A stretch of DNA of 64,000 bases from Pseudomonas fluorescens (GTDB lineage Bacteria > Pseudomonadota > Gammaproteobacteria > Pseudomonadales > Pseudomonadaceae). Positions 34,290 to 43,400 of the stretch are shown here, piece after piece. The number at the start of each line of letters is the position of its first letter. The stretch's first letter is position 1. The notes beneath the pieces are model-generated. The model did not search any database, was not told the DNA's origin, and was given only the letters and a program-made list of their open reading frames with translations. Made by a program: the position numbers and the translations under genes. The DNA lies in the NCBI GenBank assembly GCA_902825215.1, contig LR782234.1, positions 3,348,001 through 3,412,000 on the forward strand, given 5' to 3'.

Positions 34290-35459
34290 TCACCACGCCG
34301 CCTGATAAATCGCCAGCGCGTCGGCTTCGCTGACTGCTCGCGGGTTATTCACCAGCAAGCGTTGCTGTTGCATCGCGTCACGCGCCAGTTGCGCGAGGCA
34401 ATCTTCAGGCACGTCGACATCGCGCAGACGATGGGGCAAGCCGCAGCGCGGCGCCAACTCGGCCAGTTCGGCAATCAATTGTTGCGCCTGGCTGTGACGA
34501 TCGCCGATACGCAGTCGCTCGCCGAGCAACGGCACGGCCAGCTCGGCGTAATCCGCCTCGGCCACTGGCAGGTTGAAGCGCAGCACATGCGGCAGCACCA
34601 GCGAATTGGATAAGCCGTGAGGAATGTGAAAATGCCCGCCCAACGGATAGGCCAAGGCATGCACCGCCGCCACCGGCGCATTGGCAAACGCCTGCCCGGC
34701 GAGACACGCACCCAGCAACATGGCCTGCCGTGCGTCGAGGTTGCCACCGTTGTGCACCGCTTGGTCCAGATGGGTCGCCAGCAGGCGCAACGCCTCGCAG
34801 GCGAGCAGACTGGACAGCGGGTTGCGCTTGAGTTTGCTGGTGTAGGCCTCGATTGCGTGAACCATCGCATCGATCCCGGTGGCTGCCGTGACGTGCGGCG
34901 GCAGGCCCAGCGTGCAGACCGCGTCGAGCACGGCGAGATCCGGCAGCAACAAGGGCGAGACGATGCCCATTTTGCTGGTTTCGCCGGTGGTGACGATGGC
35001 GATCGGCGTGACCTCCGAACCGGTGCCCGCCGTGGTCGGCACCTGAATCAGCGCCAGCCGTGGGCCCTTGGCCTGATCGACACCGTACAACTGCGTGAGC
35101 GTTTGGCTGTTGCCGGGATGGGCGAGTAATGCGACCAGTTTGGCCACGTCCATCGAACTGCCGCCGCCGAAACCTACGATCAGGTCGGCGCCGATATGCC
35201 GGGCGCGATCAACCGCCGCGAGCACGCAGTGTTCATGGGGATCGGCGCTGACGTCACTGAAAATCGCCACCGCCACTTTTGCTGCGCTGAACCCCGGCAG
35301 CACGTCATCGAGCAAGCCGAGCCGGGCGATTCCCGGATCGGTGACAATCAACGCCCGACGGGCGCCACGCTCACGGCACAGGCTGGCGAGTCGCTGGGCG
35401 GCACCGGCTTCGCAGAGGATCTGCGCGGTGGTGGCAAAGCTGAAGGATTGCATCGGCAC
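34290..35459 (-). CDS. Iron-type alcohol dehydrogenase
   Basis: A 389-residue group III alcohol dehydrogenase. The NAD-binding segment is GFGGGSSMDVAK (about residues 95-106). Metal ligands are visible in GIDAMVHAIEAY and in the later histidines of HALAYPLGGHFHIPHG, while PTTAGTGSEVTPIA is the family signature. It should interconvert an alcohol and an aldehyde or ketone using NAD(H); the substrate is unknown. It lies 28 bases downstream of the acyl-CoA dehydrogenase gene on the same strand, suggesting co-transcription and perhaps a shared catabolic route. Confidence 0.92.
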   Translation of the reverse strand: MPMQSFSFATTAQILCEAGAAQRLASLCRERGARRALIVTDPGIARLGLLDDVLPGFSAAKVAVAIFSDVSADPHEHCVLAAVDRARHIGADLIVGFGGGSSMDVAKLVALLAHPGNSQTLTQLYGVDQAKGPRLALIQVPTTAGTGSEVTPIAIVTTGETSKMGIVSPLLLPDLAVLDAVCTLGLPPHVTAATGIDAMVHAIEAYTSKLKRNPLSSLLACEALRLLATHLDQAVHNGGNLDARQAMLLGACLAGQAFANAPVAAVHALAYPLGGHFHIPHGLSNSLVLPHVLRFNLPVAEADYAELAVPLLGERLRIGDRHSQAQQLIAELAELAPRCGLPHRLRDVDVPEDCLAQLARDAMQQQRLLVNNPRAVSEADALAIYQAAW

Positions 35460-35487
35460 GACTCCTTAGGGTTATCCGGTCTCGGGT

Positions 35488-37269
35488 TCAGAAACTGAAG
35501 TCGCTGGCCGCCATTGCCATCAGGCAGTTCGCCCCGCCGAGCACCGCGTCGCGATGGGCGCCGGCGCGCGGCAACAGGCGCCGCCAGTAGAAGTCGGCGG
35601 TGTGCAACTTGGCCTGGTAAAAGCCACTCTCAGCGCTGCCTTGCGCCAATGCCTGTTGCGCACGCGTCGCTGCTTGCAGCCAGAAACCAGCGAGCAGGAC
35701 ATAGGCCGAATACGCGAGAAAATCCACCGACACCGCGCCGATTTCCTGCGGATCGCGCTGACACGCTGCGATGACCGAACGGCCAAGTTCGCGCCATTCG
35801 CTCAAGCGCTGGCTGACCGCCTGGGCCATTTCCCGTAGCGGTTCATGTGCTTGCGCGGCTTCGGCCAGTTGCGCAAATTCGTCGATCAACGCATTGAGTT
35901 CAGCGCCGCCGTCACCCAACAGTTTGCGCCGTATCAAGTCCAGCGCCTGAATGCCGTTGGTGCCCTCGTAGAGCTGAGTGATGCGGCTGTCGCGCATCAA
36001 CTGTTCCATGCCCCACTCGCGGATATAGCCGTGGCCACCGTACAGCGCCACGCCGAGGCTGGCGACTTCCTGGCCGACATCGGTGAAGAACGCCTTGACG
36101 ATCGGAATCAGCAGCGCCGCCCGACGCTTCGCCGCTTGATGTTCCTCGCCCATGGCTTGTTCAAGATCGAGTTGCCGCGCGGTGTACATGGCGAGCATCC
36201 GGCAACCTTCGGTCAGTGCTTTCTGGGTCAGCAGCATGCGCCGCACATCGGGATGGACGATGATCGGGTCAGCGGCCTGCTCCGGCGCAACAGCACCGGC
36301 CAGCGAACGCGACTGCAAGCGTTCCCGCGCATAGCGCAGGCCACCCTGAAACGCCGCTTCGGCAATGCCCAGGCCCTGCAGACCGACCTGAAAACGGGCG
36401 TCGTTCATCATGGTGAACATGCACGCCAGGCCTTGGTTTGCTTCGCCCACCAGCCAGCCTTGCGCGCCATCGAAATTCATCACGCAGGTCGACGTACCCT
36501 TGATGCCCATCTTTTGTTCCAGCGCGCCGCAACTGAGCGTGTTGCGCCGGCCATCGGGCAGGACTTTCGGCACCAGCAACAGACTGATGCCCTTCACGCC
36601 CGGCGGTGCGTCCGGCAGGCGCGCGAGCACCAGATGAATGATGTTATCGGTGAGATCCTGCTCGCCGCCGCTGATGAAAATCTTGTTGCCGGTCACGCGG
36701 TAACTGCCGTCGGCCTCAGGCTGGGCGCGGGTGCGCAGCAGGGCCAGATCGGTGCCGGCCTGCGGCTCGGTGAGGCACATGGTGCCGGTCCATTCGCCGC
36801 TGATCAGGTTCGCCAGATACGCCTGCTTCAGTTCTGCGCTGCCGTGGCGGTACAGCGCCAGCACAGCACTTTCGGTGAGCCCGGAATAAACCCGAAAGGC
36901 CAGCGACGCCGACATCAGCATTTCGTGAAAGCACGCCGAGACCATCTGCGGCACGCGCTGGCCGCCGAACGCCTGCGGCCCGGTCATGCTTGCCCAGCCG
37001 TTGTCGACGTATTGTCGATAGGCCTGGCGAAAACCGTCCGGTGTGGTCACCTCGCTACCGTGCAACTGGCAGCCCTGCTCGTCACTGTTGCGATTGAGCG
37101 GTGCGATGACTTCGCCGGTGAAGCGCGCACCTTCCTCGAGAATGCCGTCGAGGACGTCGCGGTCGAGTTCGACCTGCAATTGTCGGCAGTGCGCGCTGAC
37201 GTCGAACAGTTCGTGCAAGACGAAACGCATGTCGCGCAAAGGCGCCTGGTAATTCGAAGACGTAGTCAC
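35488..37269 (-). CDS. Acyl-CoA dehydrogenase (long form with extra C-terminal domain)
   Basis: A 593-residue FAD enzyme with the N-terminal helical, middle beta (GTMCLTEPQAGTDLALLRTRA) and C-terminal helical domains of acyl-CoA dehydrogenases, plus the additional C-terminal domain of the roughly 600-residue class. RITQLYEGTNGIQALDL is the conserved late motif, and the Glu in that segment is the likely catalytic base. It removes two hydrogens from acyl-CoA, passing electrons to electron-transfer flavoprotein. I chose GTG at 37269 (giving MTTSSNYQAPLRDMRF) over an upstream start at 37305, as it matches the usual family N-terminus. It is divergent from a LysR gene that may regulate it. Confidence 0.92.
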   Translation of the reverse strand: MTTSSNYQAPLRDMRFVLHELFDVSAHCRQLQVELDRDVLDGILEEGARFTGEVIAPLNRNSDEQGCQLHGSEVTTPDGFRQAYRQYVDNGWASMTGPQAFGGQRVPQMVSACFHEMLMSASLAFRVYSGLTESAVLALYRHGSAELKQAYLANLISGEWTGTMCLTEPQAGTDLALLRTRAQPEADGSYRVTGNKIFISGGEQDLTDNIIHLVLARLPDAPPGVKGISLLLVPKVLPDGRRNTLSCGALEQKMGIKGTSTCVMNFDGAQGWLVGEANQGLACMFTMMNDARFQVGLQGLGIAEAAFQGGLRYARERLQSRSLAGAVAPEQAADPIIVHPDVRRMLLTQKALTEGCRMLAMYTARQLDLEQAMGEEHQAAKRRAALLIPIVKAFFTDVGQEVASLGVALYGGHGYIREWGMEQLMRDSRITQLYEGTNGIQALDLIRRKLLGDGGAELNALIDEFAQLAEAAQAHEPLREMAQAVSQRLSEWRELGRSVIAACQRDPQEIGAVSVDFLAYSAYVLLAGFWLQAATRAQQALAQGSAESGFYQAKLHTADFYWRRLLPRAGAHRDAVLGGANCLMAMAASDFSF

Positions 37270-37363
37270 GCGCAGCGCTCCAATCAATAAATGGACAAGC
37301 GCCACCCTAAGCAGCGTTCAGATATTTTTGAAATTTAGAATTCCCATGGCATATATTCCGCCG

Positions 37364-38263
37364 ATGAATATTTCCAACTTCGATCTGAATCTGCTGCGCG
37401 TGCTCGACATGCTTTTGCGTGAACAGAACGTTTCGCGTGCGGCCGAGCGGCTGGCATTGACGCAACCGACGGTGAGCAACGCCCTGGCGCGGTTGCGCGA
37501 TCTGCTCGACGATCCGCTGCTGGTGCGGGTCGGCCGGCGCATGTGCCCGACGCCCCGCGCCTTGGCGCTGGAAGGGCCGATTCGCGCGGCACTGCGGCAG
37601 ATCGAACAAACCCTGGGCAGTGGCGAAGCCTTCGAGCCGCAACACAGCCGCCGGCAACTGCGCATCGCACTGACCGATTTCGTCGAACAACTGTGCATGC
37701 CAGCCTTGCTCGCGCGCCTGCAAAGCGTAGCGCCGCAGCTGCGCATCGACGTTGCCCACCTGACGCCGAACCTGCCCGTCGAGGCACTGGACCGCGGCGA
37801 CCTCGACATGGTGCTCGGCCGCTTCAACGAGGTGCCGGCCCGTTTCACCCGGCAACTGTGGCGCCGGGAGACCTTGCGCATCGCCGTGCGCCGCGAACAT
37901 CCACAGATCAGCGGCGCGCTCGACCTGCAAACCTTTCTGCAACTGCGCCACCTCTGGGTCCACGGTGGGCAGACACGCGGCATGGTCGATCAATGGCTGG
38001 CCGAACAGAACCTCGAACGACAAATCGTCTACACCACACCCAACTACCTGCAAGCCGCGCACCTGGTTGCCGCCACCGACCTGTGCGTGGTGCTGCCGAC
38101 GCAACTGGCGCAGCAGTTCGCCGAATTGCTGCCACTGGACCTGCATGAATTGCCGTTCGCGCTGGAACCGTTCGAACTGGATCTGGTGTATCTGACCCAC
38201 CGCCAGCACGACCCGGCGCTGGCGTGGCTGGCGGAGCAGATTCTGGCGATTGCCGCGCCCTGA
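37364..38263 (+). CDS. LysR family transcriptional regulator
   Basis: About 299 residues. The winged helix-turn-helix is at the N-terminus (NFDLNLLRVLDMLLREQNVS then LALTQPTVSNALARLRDLL), resembling the NahR/NodD-like branch, followed by a substrate-binding-type effector domain. The start at 37364 (MNISNFDLN) is preferred because it fits the family and leaves a 94-base promoter region before the divergent acyl-CoA dehydrogenase gene. In-frame starts at 37346 (ATG) and 37328 (TTG) are possible. The divergent dehydrogenase operon is the likely target; this is inference from layout. Confidence 0.9.
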   Translation: MNISNFDLNLLRVLDMLLREQNVSRAAERLALTQPTVSNALARLRDLLDDPLLVRVGRRMCPTPRALALEGPIRAALRQIEQTLGSGEAFEPQHSRRQLRIALTDFVEQLCMPALLARLQSVAPQLRIDVAHLTPNLPVEALDRGDLDMVLGRFNEVPARFTRQLWRRETLRIAVRREHPQISGALDLQTFLQLRHLWVHGGQTRGMVDQWLAEQNLERQIVYTTPNYLQAAHLVAATDLCVVLPTQLAQQFAELLPLDLHELPFALEPFELDLVYLTHRQHDPALAWLAEQILAIAAP

Positions 38264-38377
38264 CCGCTCAAGTCATACGATGTCCAAGGCCTGACCCAAC
38301 CATCCTGAAATCGCCAAGACGGCTAAAGAACAAGCTTCTTTGGTCTAAAGCACTCTTGCCCGCCCCTTCCCGATACG

Positions 38378-38398
38378 GTACAAACAGCGCAGTTGTAC
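38378..38398. promoter_or_regulatory. Inverted repeat before the frameshifted DMT transporter
   Basis: GTACAA (38378-38383) and TTGTAC (38393-38398) form a perfect six-base inverted repeat spaced by nine bases, 55 bases before the transporter start. Size and spacing suit a dimeric repressor. The binding protein is unknown. Confidence 0.35.
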
Positions 38399-38453
38399 GA
38401 CAACATAATAAAAAACCCGCGCCAACCTGTATGGCCATTTTTCGAGAACTGCC

Positions 38454-39412
38454 ATGTCCCGCTCTACCATCGCACCCACCGTACCGCCGCCCTTCCCTCG
38501 CCACCTCGCCGTACTCATTCTGCTGTGCATGGGCTGTGCCTTCGCCGGCAACCATGTCGCCGCGCGGGTCGCGTTTGACGACGGCGCGGGGGTGTTGCTG
38601 GCCATTCTGATGCGCTCCGGCGGAACACTGCTGGTGCTGGCAATGCTGGTGCTGTGGCAGAAACAGAGCCTGCGTCTGCCGCCCGGGGCCTGGCGTTGGC
38701 AATTGCTGTTGGGGCTGCTGATCACGGCGCAGAGTTTGTGTCTGTATTCCGCCGTGGCGCGGGTGCCGGTGGCGCTGGCGCTGCTGGTGGCCAACGTGTT
38801 TCCGATTCTGCTGGCACTGCTCACCTGGGCGATGGGCGGGCCGAGACCGAGCGCACGCACCGCGATGTTGATGGGGTTGATTCTGGTGGGTCTGGTGTTT
38901 GTGCTGGACGTGCCCGGGCGCCTGGCGAACGCCGGCAGCGTCGGTCCGGATTGGTGGCTGGGCGTGACGCTCGCCTTCTGCGCCGCCAGCGTGTCGCCTG
39001 TGCGCTGTGGATCACCGACCACAAACTGTCTCAGGTGCGCGGTTCGGCGCGCAGTCTGTTGACCATTTTCATCGTATTCAGCAGCGTCAATCTGGCGGGC
39101 CTCACCGGTGCCCTGCCCGGCGGCCTGAATTTGCCGGCGACCTCGACCGGCTGGCTGGCTCTGGCCACGCTGGTGGTGTTGTATGGTACCGGCTTCATTG
39201 TGCTGTTCATTTCCGTGCCACGGCTGGACATGCCGCGCAACGCCCCAGTCATGAACATCGAGCCACTGGCGACGTTGCTGATGGGCTGGATCGTGCTCGA
39301 CCAGATGCTCAGCAAGGGCCAGGTGCTCGGCGGAGTGATTGTGGTCACCGGCATTGTCTTGCTGACCTATCGCAAAACCGCGATCAAGGCAGAGGCGAAA
39401 GCGTCGGCCTAG
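38454..39412 (+). pseudogene. EamA/DMT-type transporter interrupted by a frameshift
   Basis: Two overlapping frames together give a normal ten-helix drug/metabolite transporter. The first encodes MSRSTIAPTV through the first EamA half to about CAASV (near 38993). The second continues with ACALWITDHKLSQVRGSARS and the second half, ending at 39412. Joining them needs one extra base near 38988-38996 (for example an added G before GTGTCGCC would give a continuous AASGVACALW). The defect is either a real single-base deletion or a sequencing error; no slippery heptamer of the programmed-frameshift type was seen. If real, it inactivates a permease that may export amino acids or similar metabolites. 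Confidence 0.8.
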
Positions 39413-39415
39413 TCG

Positions 39416-40591
39416 CTAACGCGCGCCCTGCTGATACTCACGCGGCGTACAACCCAACTCGCGGCGGAACACCGTGTGCAGGTATTGCGCCGATTTGAAG
39501 CCACAGGCCCGTGCCACGTCGACGATCGCGGCATCACTGTTTTCCAGGCCACTGGTGGCCGCCGCCAGTTTGAAACGCAGGATTTCGTCGTGGACGCTGC
39601 AGCCGCGTTCATGACGGAAATGCGCTTCCAGCGAGGAGCGCGAGATGCCGACGTAAGCCGCAACCTGTGCGGTTTTAATGCCCTGGCAGGCATATTGGCG
39701 GATGAACAGCAGCGCTTGCATCACGTAGGGATTGCCCAACGGCTGGTGCAGGCTCGACACCTGCACGTTGACCGCGTCCGGCGGCACCAGAATCTGCGTG
39801 CCGCTGGAAGGCATGCCGTGGAGCATCTGGTGCAGCAGTTGCGCGGCGGTGCGGCCCATGGTCTCGGTGCCCTGGATCACCGAGCTCAACGGTACGCGCG
39901 TCAGGCTGCGCGTGAGCGGGTCGTTGTCGATGCCGATCAACGCCACTTGCTCGGGCACGGCGATGCCGGCGGTCAGGCACGCTTGCAGCAACTGGCGGGC
40001 ACGGGCATCGCTGACGGCGATGATGCCAATCGGTTTGGGCAAGGCTTGCAGCCAGGCGATCAGTTGTTCGACGGCGCTGTCCCACAGCGGCGCGCTGGTG
40101 CCCATGCCGCGATAGACCTCGGCGCGCAGGCCGTCACGCTGCATCAGCCGGCGAAAGGCTTTTTCCCGCTCCTGCGCCCAGCGATTGGCCTGCGCCTCGG
40201 GCAGGCTGAAACAGGCAAAGCGCTGCAGCCCCGCTTCGATCAGGTGGTTGTAAGCCAGAGTGATCAAGGCGTTATTGTCGGTGGCGACATACGGAATCGC
40301 TTTTGGGTACGCCCGCGCATCTTCATAGGAGCCGCCCACCGCCACCACCGGCAACTGGATGTCGGCCAGGGCCTCGCCGATCAGCGGGTCGTCGAAGTCG
40401 GCAATGATCCCGTCACCCTGCCAGCGTTCGATGCCTTTCAAGCGGCAGAGAAAGTCCTCTTCCAGGAACAGATCCCACGAGGCGCGGGTGCTGCTCAGGT
40501 AGTTGCCGATGCCGCTGATGATGCCGCGGTCGTAGATCTTGCTGCCGTTGAACAACAGGGCGATGCGGTGAACAGGCGGTAATGTTTTCAT
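39416..40591 (-). CDS. xylR: Xylose operon regulator XylR (AraC family)
   Basis: A 391-residue activator with a periplasmic-binding-protein-like sensor domain (about residues 8-275, opening [21 protein letters not shown]) and a C-terminal AraC-type double helix-turn-helix (about 288-390, including [20 protein letters not shown]). This two-part layout is that of XylR, which binds xylose and activates xylose genes. It is divergent from xylA, with an inverted repeat in the shared 174-base region that is a candidate operator. Its stop lies within four bases of the convergent transporter pseudogene. Confidence 0.92.
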   Translation of the reverse strand: MKTLPPVHRIALLFNGSKIYDRGIISGIGNYLSSTRASWDLFLEEDFLCRLKGIERWQGDGIIADFDDPLIGEALADIQLPVVAVGGSYEDARAYPKAIPYVATDNNALITLAYNHLIEAGLQRFACFSLPEAQANRWAQEREKAFRRLMQRDGLRAEVYRGMGTSAPLWDSAVEQLIAWLQALPKPIGIIAVSDARARQLLQACLTAGIAVPEQVALIGIDNDPLTRSLTRVPLSSVIQGTETMGRTAAQLLHQMLHGMPSSGTQILVPPDAVNVQVSSLHQPLGNPYVMQALLFIRQYACQGIKTAQVAAYVGISRSSLEAHFRHERGCSVHDEILRFKLAAATSGLENSDAAIVDVARACGFKSAQYLHTVFRRELGCTPREYQQGAR

Positions 40592-40666
40592 TGTTGTCGG
40601 CGCGTTCAGGGCCTCGTTTCAAAGAGGCGGTCGGCACAGACTAGGCGCGCGCGCGGCGAATCTCAA

Positions 40667-40702
40667 TACGCAAAATCGCACTGTGTGTTGGTGATTTTCG
40701 TA
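40667..40702. promoter_or_regulatory. Candidate XylR operator in the xylR-xylA intergenic region
   Basis: TACGCAAAATCGC (40667-40679) and the complement of GGTGATTTTCGTA (40690-40702) form an imperfect inverted repeat sharing TACG and AAAATC cores. It is about 64 bases before the xylA start and 76 before the xylR start. A TAATAT near 40727-40732 could be the xylA -10 element. Assignment to XylR is by position. Confidence 0.4.
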
Positions 40703-40765
40703 ATCTTCGCGCCCGGGGCCGTTGCTAATATCGAGACACCGCCAAGAACAACAAGGACACCGTCC

Positions 40766-42082
40766 ATGCCGTACTTCCCCGATGTCGCCCCGATTCGCTA
40801 CGAAGGTCCGGACAGCGATTCGCCCCTCGCCTTCCGCCACTACGACGCCGACAAACTGATCCTCGGCAAACCCATGCGCGAGCACCTGCGCATGGCCGCC
40901 TGTTACTGGCACACCTTTGTCTGGCCGGGCTCCGACGTGTTCGGCGCGGGGACGTTCAAACGCCCCTGGCACCACGCCGGTGACCCGATGGAAGTGGCCA
41001 TCGGCAAAGCCTCGGCGGCCTTCGAGTTCTTCAGCAAACTGGGTATCGATTACTACTGCTTTCATGACACGGATGTCGCCCCCGAAGGCCAGTCGCTGAA
41101 GGAATACCGCAACCACTTTGCGCAAATGGTCGATCACCTCGAGCAACACCAGGAACAAAGCGGCATCAAGCTGCTGTGGGGCACCGCCAACTGCTTCAGC
41201 AATCCGCGCTTTGCCGCCGGTGCCGCGAGCAATCCGGACCCGGAAATCTTCGCCTGCGCAGCGGCTCAGGTGTTCAGCGCGATGAACGCGACACAACGCC
41301 TGAAAGGCGCCAACTATGTGTTGTGGGGCGGTCGTGAAGGCTACGAAACCCTGCTCAACACCGACCTCAAGCGCGAGCGCGAACAACTCGGGCGTTTCAT
41401 GCGCATGGTGGTCGAACACAAGCACAAGATCGGCTTTACGGGCGATCTGCTGATCGAACCCAAACCGCAAGAGCCGACCAAGCACCAATACGATTACGAC
41501 AGCGCCACGGTGTTTGGCTTCCTGCAGCAGTTCGGTCTGGAAAAGGAAATCAAGGTCAACATCGAGGCGAACCACGCAACCCTCGCCGGGCACAGTTTCC
41601 ATCACGAAATCGCCACCGCCGCCTCGCTGGGGATTTTCGGCAGCATCGACGCCAACCGCGGTGATCCGCAAAACGGCTGGGACACCGATCAGTTCCCCAA
41701 CAGCGTCGAGGAAATGACCCTCGCCACCTATGAAATCCTCAAGGCCGGCGGCTTCAAGAACGGCGGTTTCAACTTCGACTCCAAGGTGCGTCGCCAGAGC
41801 CTCGACGAGGTCGATCTGTTTCATGGTCACGTTGGCGCCATGGACGTGCTCGCCCAGTCGCTGGAGCGCGCTGCAGCGATGATCGAGAACGATCAGCTGC
41901 AAGCGCTCAAGGACCAACGCTACGCCGGCTGGCAGCAGCCATTCGGCCGCGCAGTGATGGCAGGCGACTTCAACCTTGAGTCACTGGCCGAGCACGCCTT
42001 CACCAACGAGCTCAACCCGCAGGCCGTCAGCGGCCGTCAGGAAATGCTCGAAAACATCGTCAACCGCTTCATCTATCGCTGA
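40766..42082 (+). CDS. xylA: Xylose isomerase
   Basis: A 438-residue class II xylose isomerase, the expected length. Conserved stretches include [11 protein letters not shown] with the catalytic His, [14 protein letters not shown], and [17 protein letters not shown] with metal ligands, then GSIDANRGD. It converts D-xylose to D-xylulose in the cytoplasm with divalent metal ions. The ATG at 40766 follows AAGGA at 40752-40756. No xylulokinase gene is in the window, so the next step is encoded elsewhere. It heads the xylA-xylFGH series, separated from xylF by 148 bases with a strong inverted repeat. Confidence 0.96.
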   Translation: MPYFPDVAPIRYEGPDSDSPLAFRHYDADKLILGKPMREHLRMAACYWHTFVWPGSDVFGAGTFKRPWHHAGDPMEVAIGKASAAFEFFSKLGIDYYCFHDTDVAPEGQSLKEYRNHFAQMVDHLEQHQEQSGIKLLWGTANCFSNPRFAAGAASNPDPEIFACAAAQVFSAMNATQRLKGANYVLWGGREGYETLLNTDLKREREQLGRFMRMVVEHKHKIGFTGDLLIEPKPQEPTKHQYDYDSATVFGFLQQFGLEKEIKVNIEANHATLAGHSFHHEIATAASLGIFGSIDANRGDPQNGWDTDQFPNSVEEMTLATYEILKAGGFKNGGFNFDSKVRRQSLDEVDLFHGHVGAMDVLAQSLERAAAMIENDQLQALKDQRYAGWQQPFGRAVMAGDFNLESLAEHAFTNELNPQAVSGRQEMLENIVNRFIYR

Positions 42083-42095
42083 TCCCGAGGGGGTC

Positions 42096-42153
42096 TGCCG
42101 GCGCCTCGCCGCTGTGACAATTGCACGACAATTCTGTGCGTGCGGCGCCGGCA
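42096..42153. repeat. Long inverted repeat between xylA and xylF
   Basis: TGCCGGCGCC (42096-42105) and GGCGCCGGCA (42144-42153) form a perfect ten-pair stem. The loop of 38 bases contains a direct repeat of GACAATT. No T tract follows. It could be a partial terminator, an mRNA-stabilising element or an operator. Its place between the enzyme gene and the transport genes suggests a role in setting their relative expression. Confidence 0.5.
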
Positions 42154-42230
42154 AATTCTCTACAGTTCTACCAGCCCGATATTCATCGTCAGGCCGTGTC
42201 TTTCAAACAAAAATAAAAGGACGCACCACC

Positions 42231-43232
42231 ATGAAGAACCTCAAACGTACGCTGTTGGCCAGTGCTTTGGCACTGCTGTCTCTGCCGGTGCTGGCTGATT
42301 CTGCTCACCCGAAAATCGGTTTCTCCATCGATGACCTGCGGCTGGAACGCTGGTCGCGCGATCGCGATTACTTCGTTGCGGCGGCGGAGAAAATGGACGC
42401 CAAGGTGTTCGTGCAATCGGCCGATGCCAACGAGCAGAAGCAGATTTCGCAGATCGAAAACCTGATTTCCCGTGGCGTCGATGTGATTGTCATCGTGCCG
42501 TTCAACGCCACCGTGCTGACCAATGCCGTGGCCGAAGCGAAGAAGGCCGGGATCAAGGTCGTGTCCTATGACCGGCTGATTCTCAACGCCGATGTCGATG
42601 CCTACATTTCCTTCGATAACGAAAAGGTCGGCGAGATGCAGGCCGGCGGTGTGCTGAAAGCGGCGCCGAAGGGCAACTACTTCCTGCTCGGTGGCGCGCC
42701 CACCGACAACAACGCCAAGATCCTCCGTGAAGGCCAGATGAAAGTGCTGCAACCGGCCATCGACAAGGGTGATATCAAGATCGTTGGCCAGCAATGGGTC
42801 AAGGAATGGAACCCGACCGAAGCGCTGAGCATTGTGGAAAACGCCCTGACCCGCAACGACAACAAAATCGACGGCATCGTCGCCTCCAACGACGCCACCG
42901 CCGGCGGTGCGATCCAGGCGCTGGCCGCGCAACAACTGGCCGGCAAGGTGCCGATTTCCGGACAGGACGCCGACCTCGCCGCCGTCAAACGGGTGATCGC
43001 CGGCACGCAAACCATGACCGTGTACAAGCCGCTCAAACTGATCGCCTCGGAAGCGGCCAAGCTCTCGGTGCAACTGGCGCGCAACGAAAAACCCGCCTAC
43101 ACCTCGCAGTACGACAACGGCAGCAAGAAAGTCGACACCATCCTGCTCACGCCGACCCCGCTGACCAAGGACAACATCGACTTGCTCGAACAGGACGGGT
43201 TCTACACCAAGGCGCAGATTGCCGGGCAGTGA
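42231..43232 (+). CDS. xylF: D-xylose ABC transporter substrate-binding protein
   Basis: A 333-residue periplasmic sugar-binding protein with a cleavable signal peptide (MKKNL-like start, cleavage near VLADS, residue about 22). The mature part has the type I fold (HPKIGFSIDDLRLERWSRDR at the start), and FVQSADANEQKQISQIENLI and VSYDRLILNADVDAYISFDN are typical of XylF. It captures xylose and delivers it to XylGH. The ATG at 42231 follows AAAAGGA. A REP-type pair separates it from xylG, which fits higher expression of the binding protein than of the membrane components. Confidence 0.95.
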   Translation: MKNLKRTLLASALALLSLPVLADSAHPKIGFSIDDLRLERWSRDRDYFVAAAEKMDAKVFVQSADANEQKQISQIENLISRGVDVIVIVPFNATVLTNAVAEAKKAGIKVVSYDRLILNADVDAYISFDNEKVGEMQAGGVLKAAPKGNYFLLGGAPTDNNAKILREGQMKVLQPAIDKGDIKIVGQQWVKEWNPTEALSIVENALTRNDNKIDGIVASNDATAGGAIQALAAQQLAGKVPISGQDADLAAVKRVIAGTQTMTVYKPLKLIASEAAKLSVQLARNEKPAYTSQYDNGSKKVDTILLTPTPLTKDNIDLLEQDGFYTKAQIAGQ

Positions 43233-43267
43233 TCCTTTGGTTATGAGGAACCTAGTGGGAGACCCCT

Positions 43268-43357
43268 TGTGGGAGCGAGCCTGCTCGCGAAGGCGGTCGT
43301 TCAGCTTGCATCGATATCGAATCGGCTGACGCCTTCGCGAGCAGGCTCGCTCCCACA
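43268..43357. repeat. REP-type inverted pair between xylF and xylG
   Basis: TGTGGGAGCGAGCCTGCTCG (from 43268) continues to GCGAAGGCG, and its reverse complement (CGCCTTCGCGAGCAGGCTCG onward, ending 43357) lies about 35 bases away. This is the dispersed REP family common in fluorescent Pseudomonas. As RNA it would fold into a long stable hairpin that can protect the upstream xylF message from 3' decay. Confidence 0.85.
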
Positions 43358-43400
43358 CCGGTTCAGTGGTGTTTGAGTCCTTGGTATACGAGCCTTTTCC

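Noticed and set aside
38985..39000. Programmed frameshift in the DMT transporter
   Set aside because: No slippery heptamer, no stimulatory pairing, and such transporters are not known to use frameshifting.
43233..43400. CRISPR-like repeats between xylF and xylG
   Set aside because: There are only two inverted copies of one element, matching the REP family, with no direct-repeat and spacer pattern.
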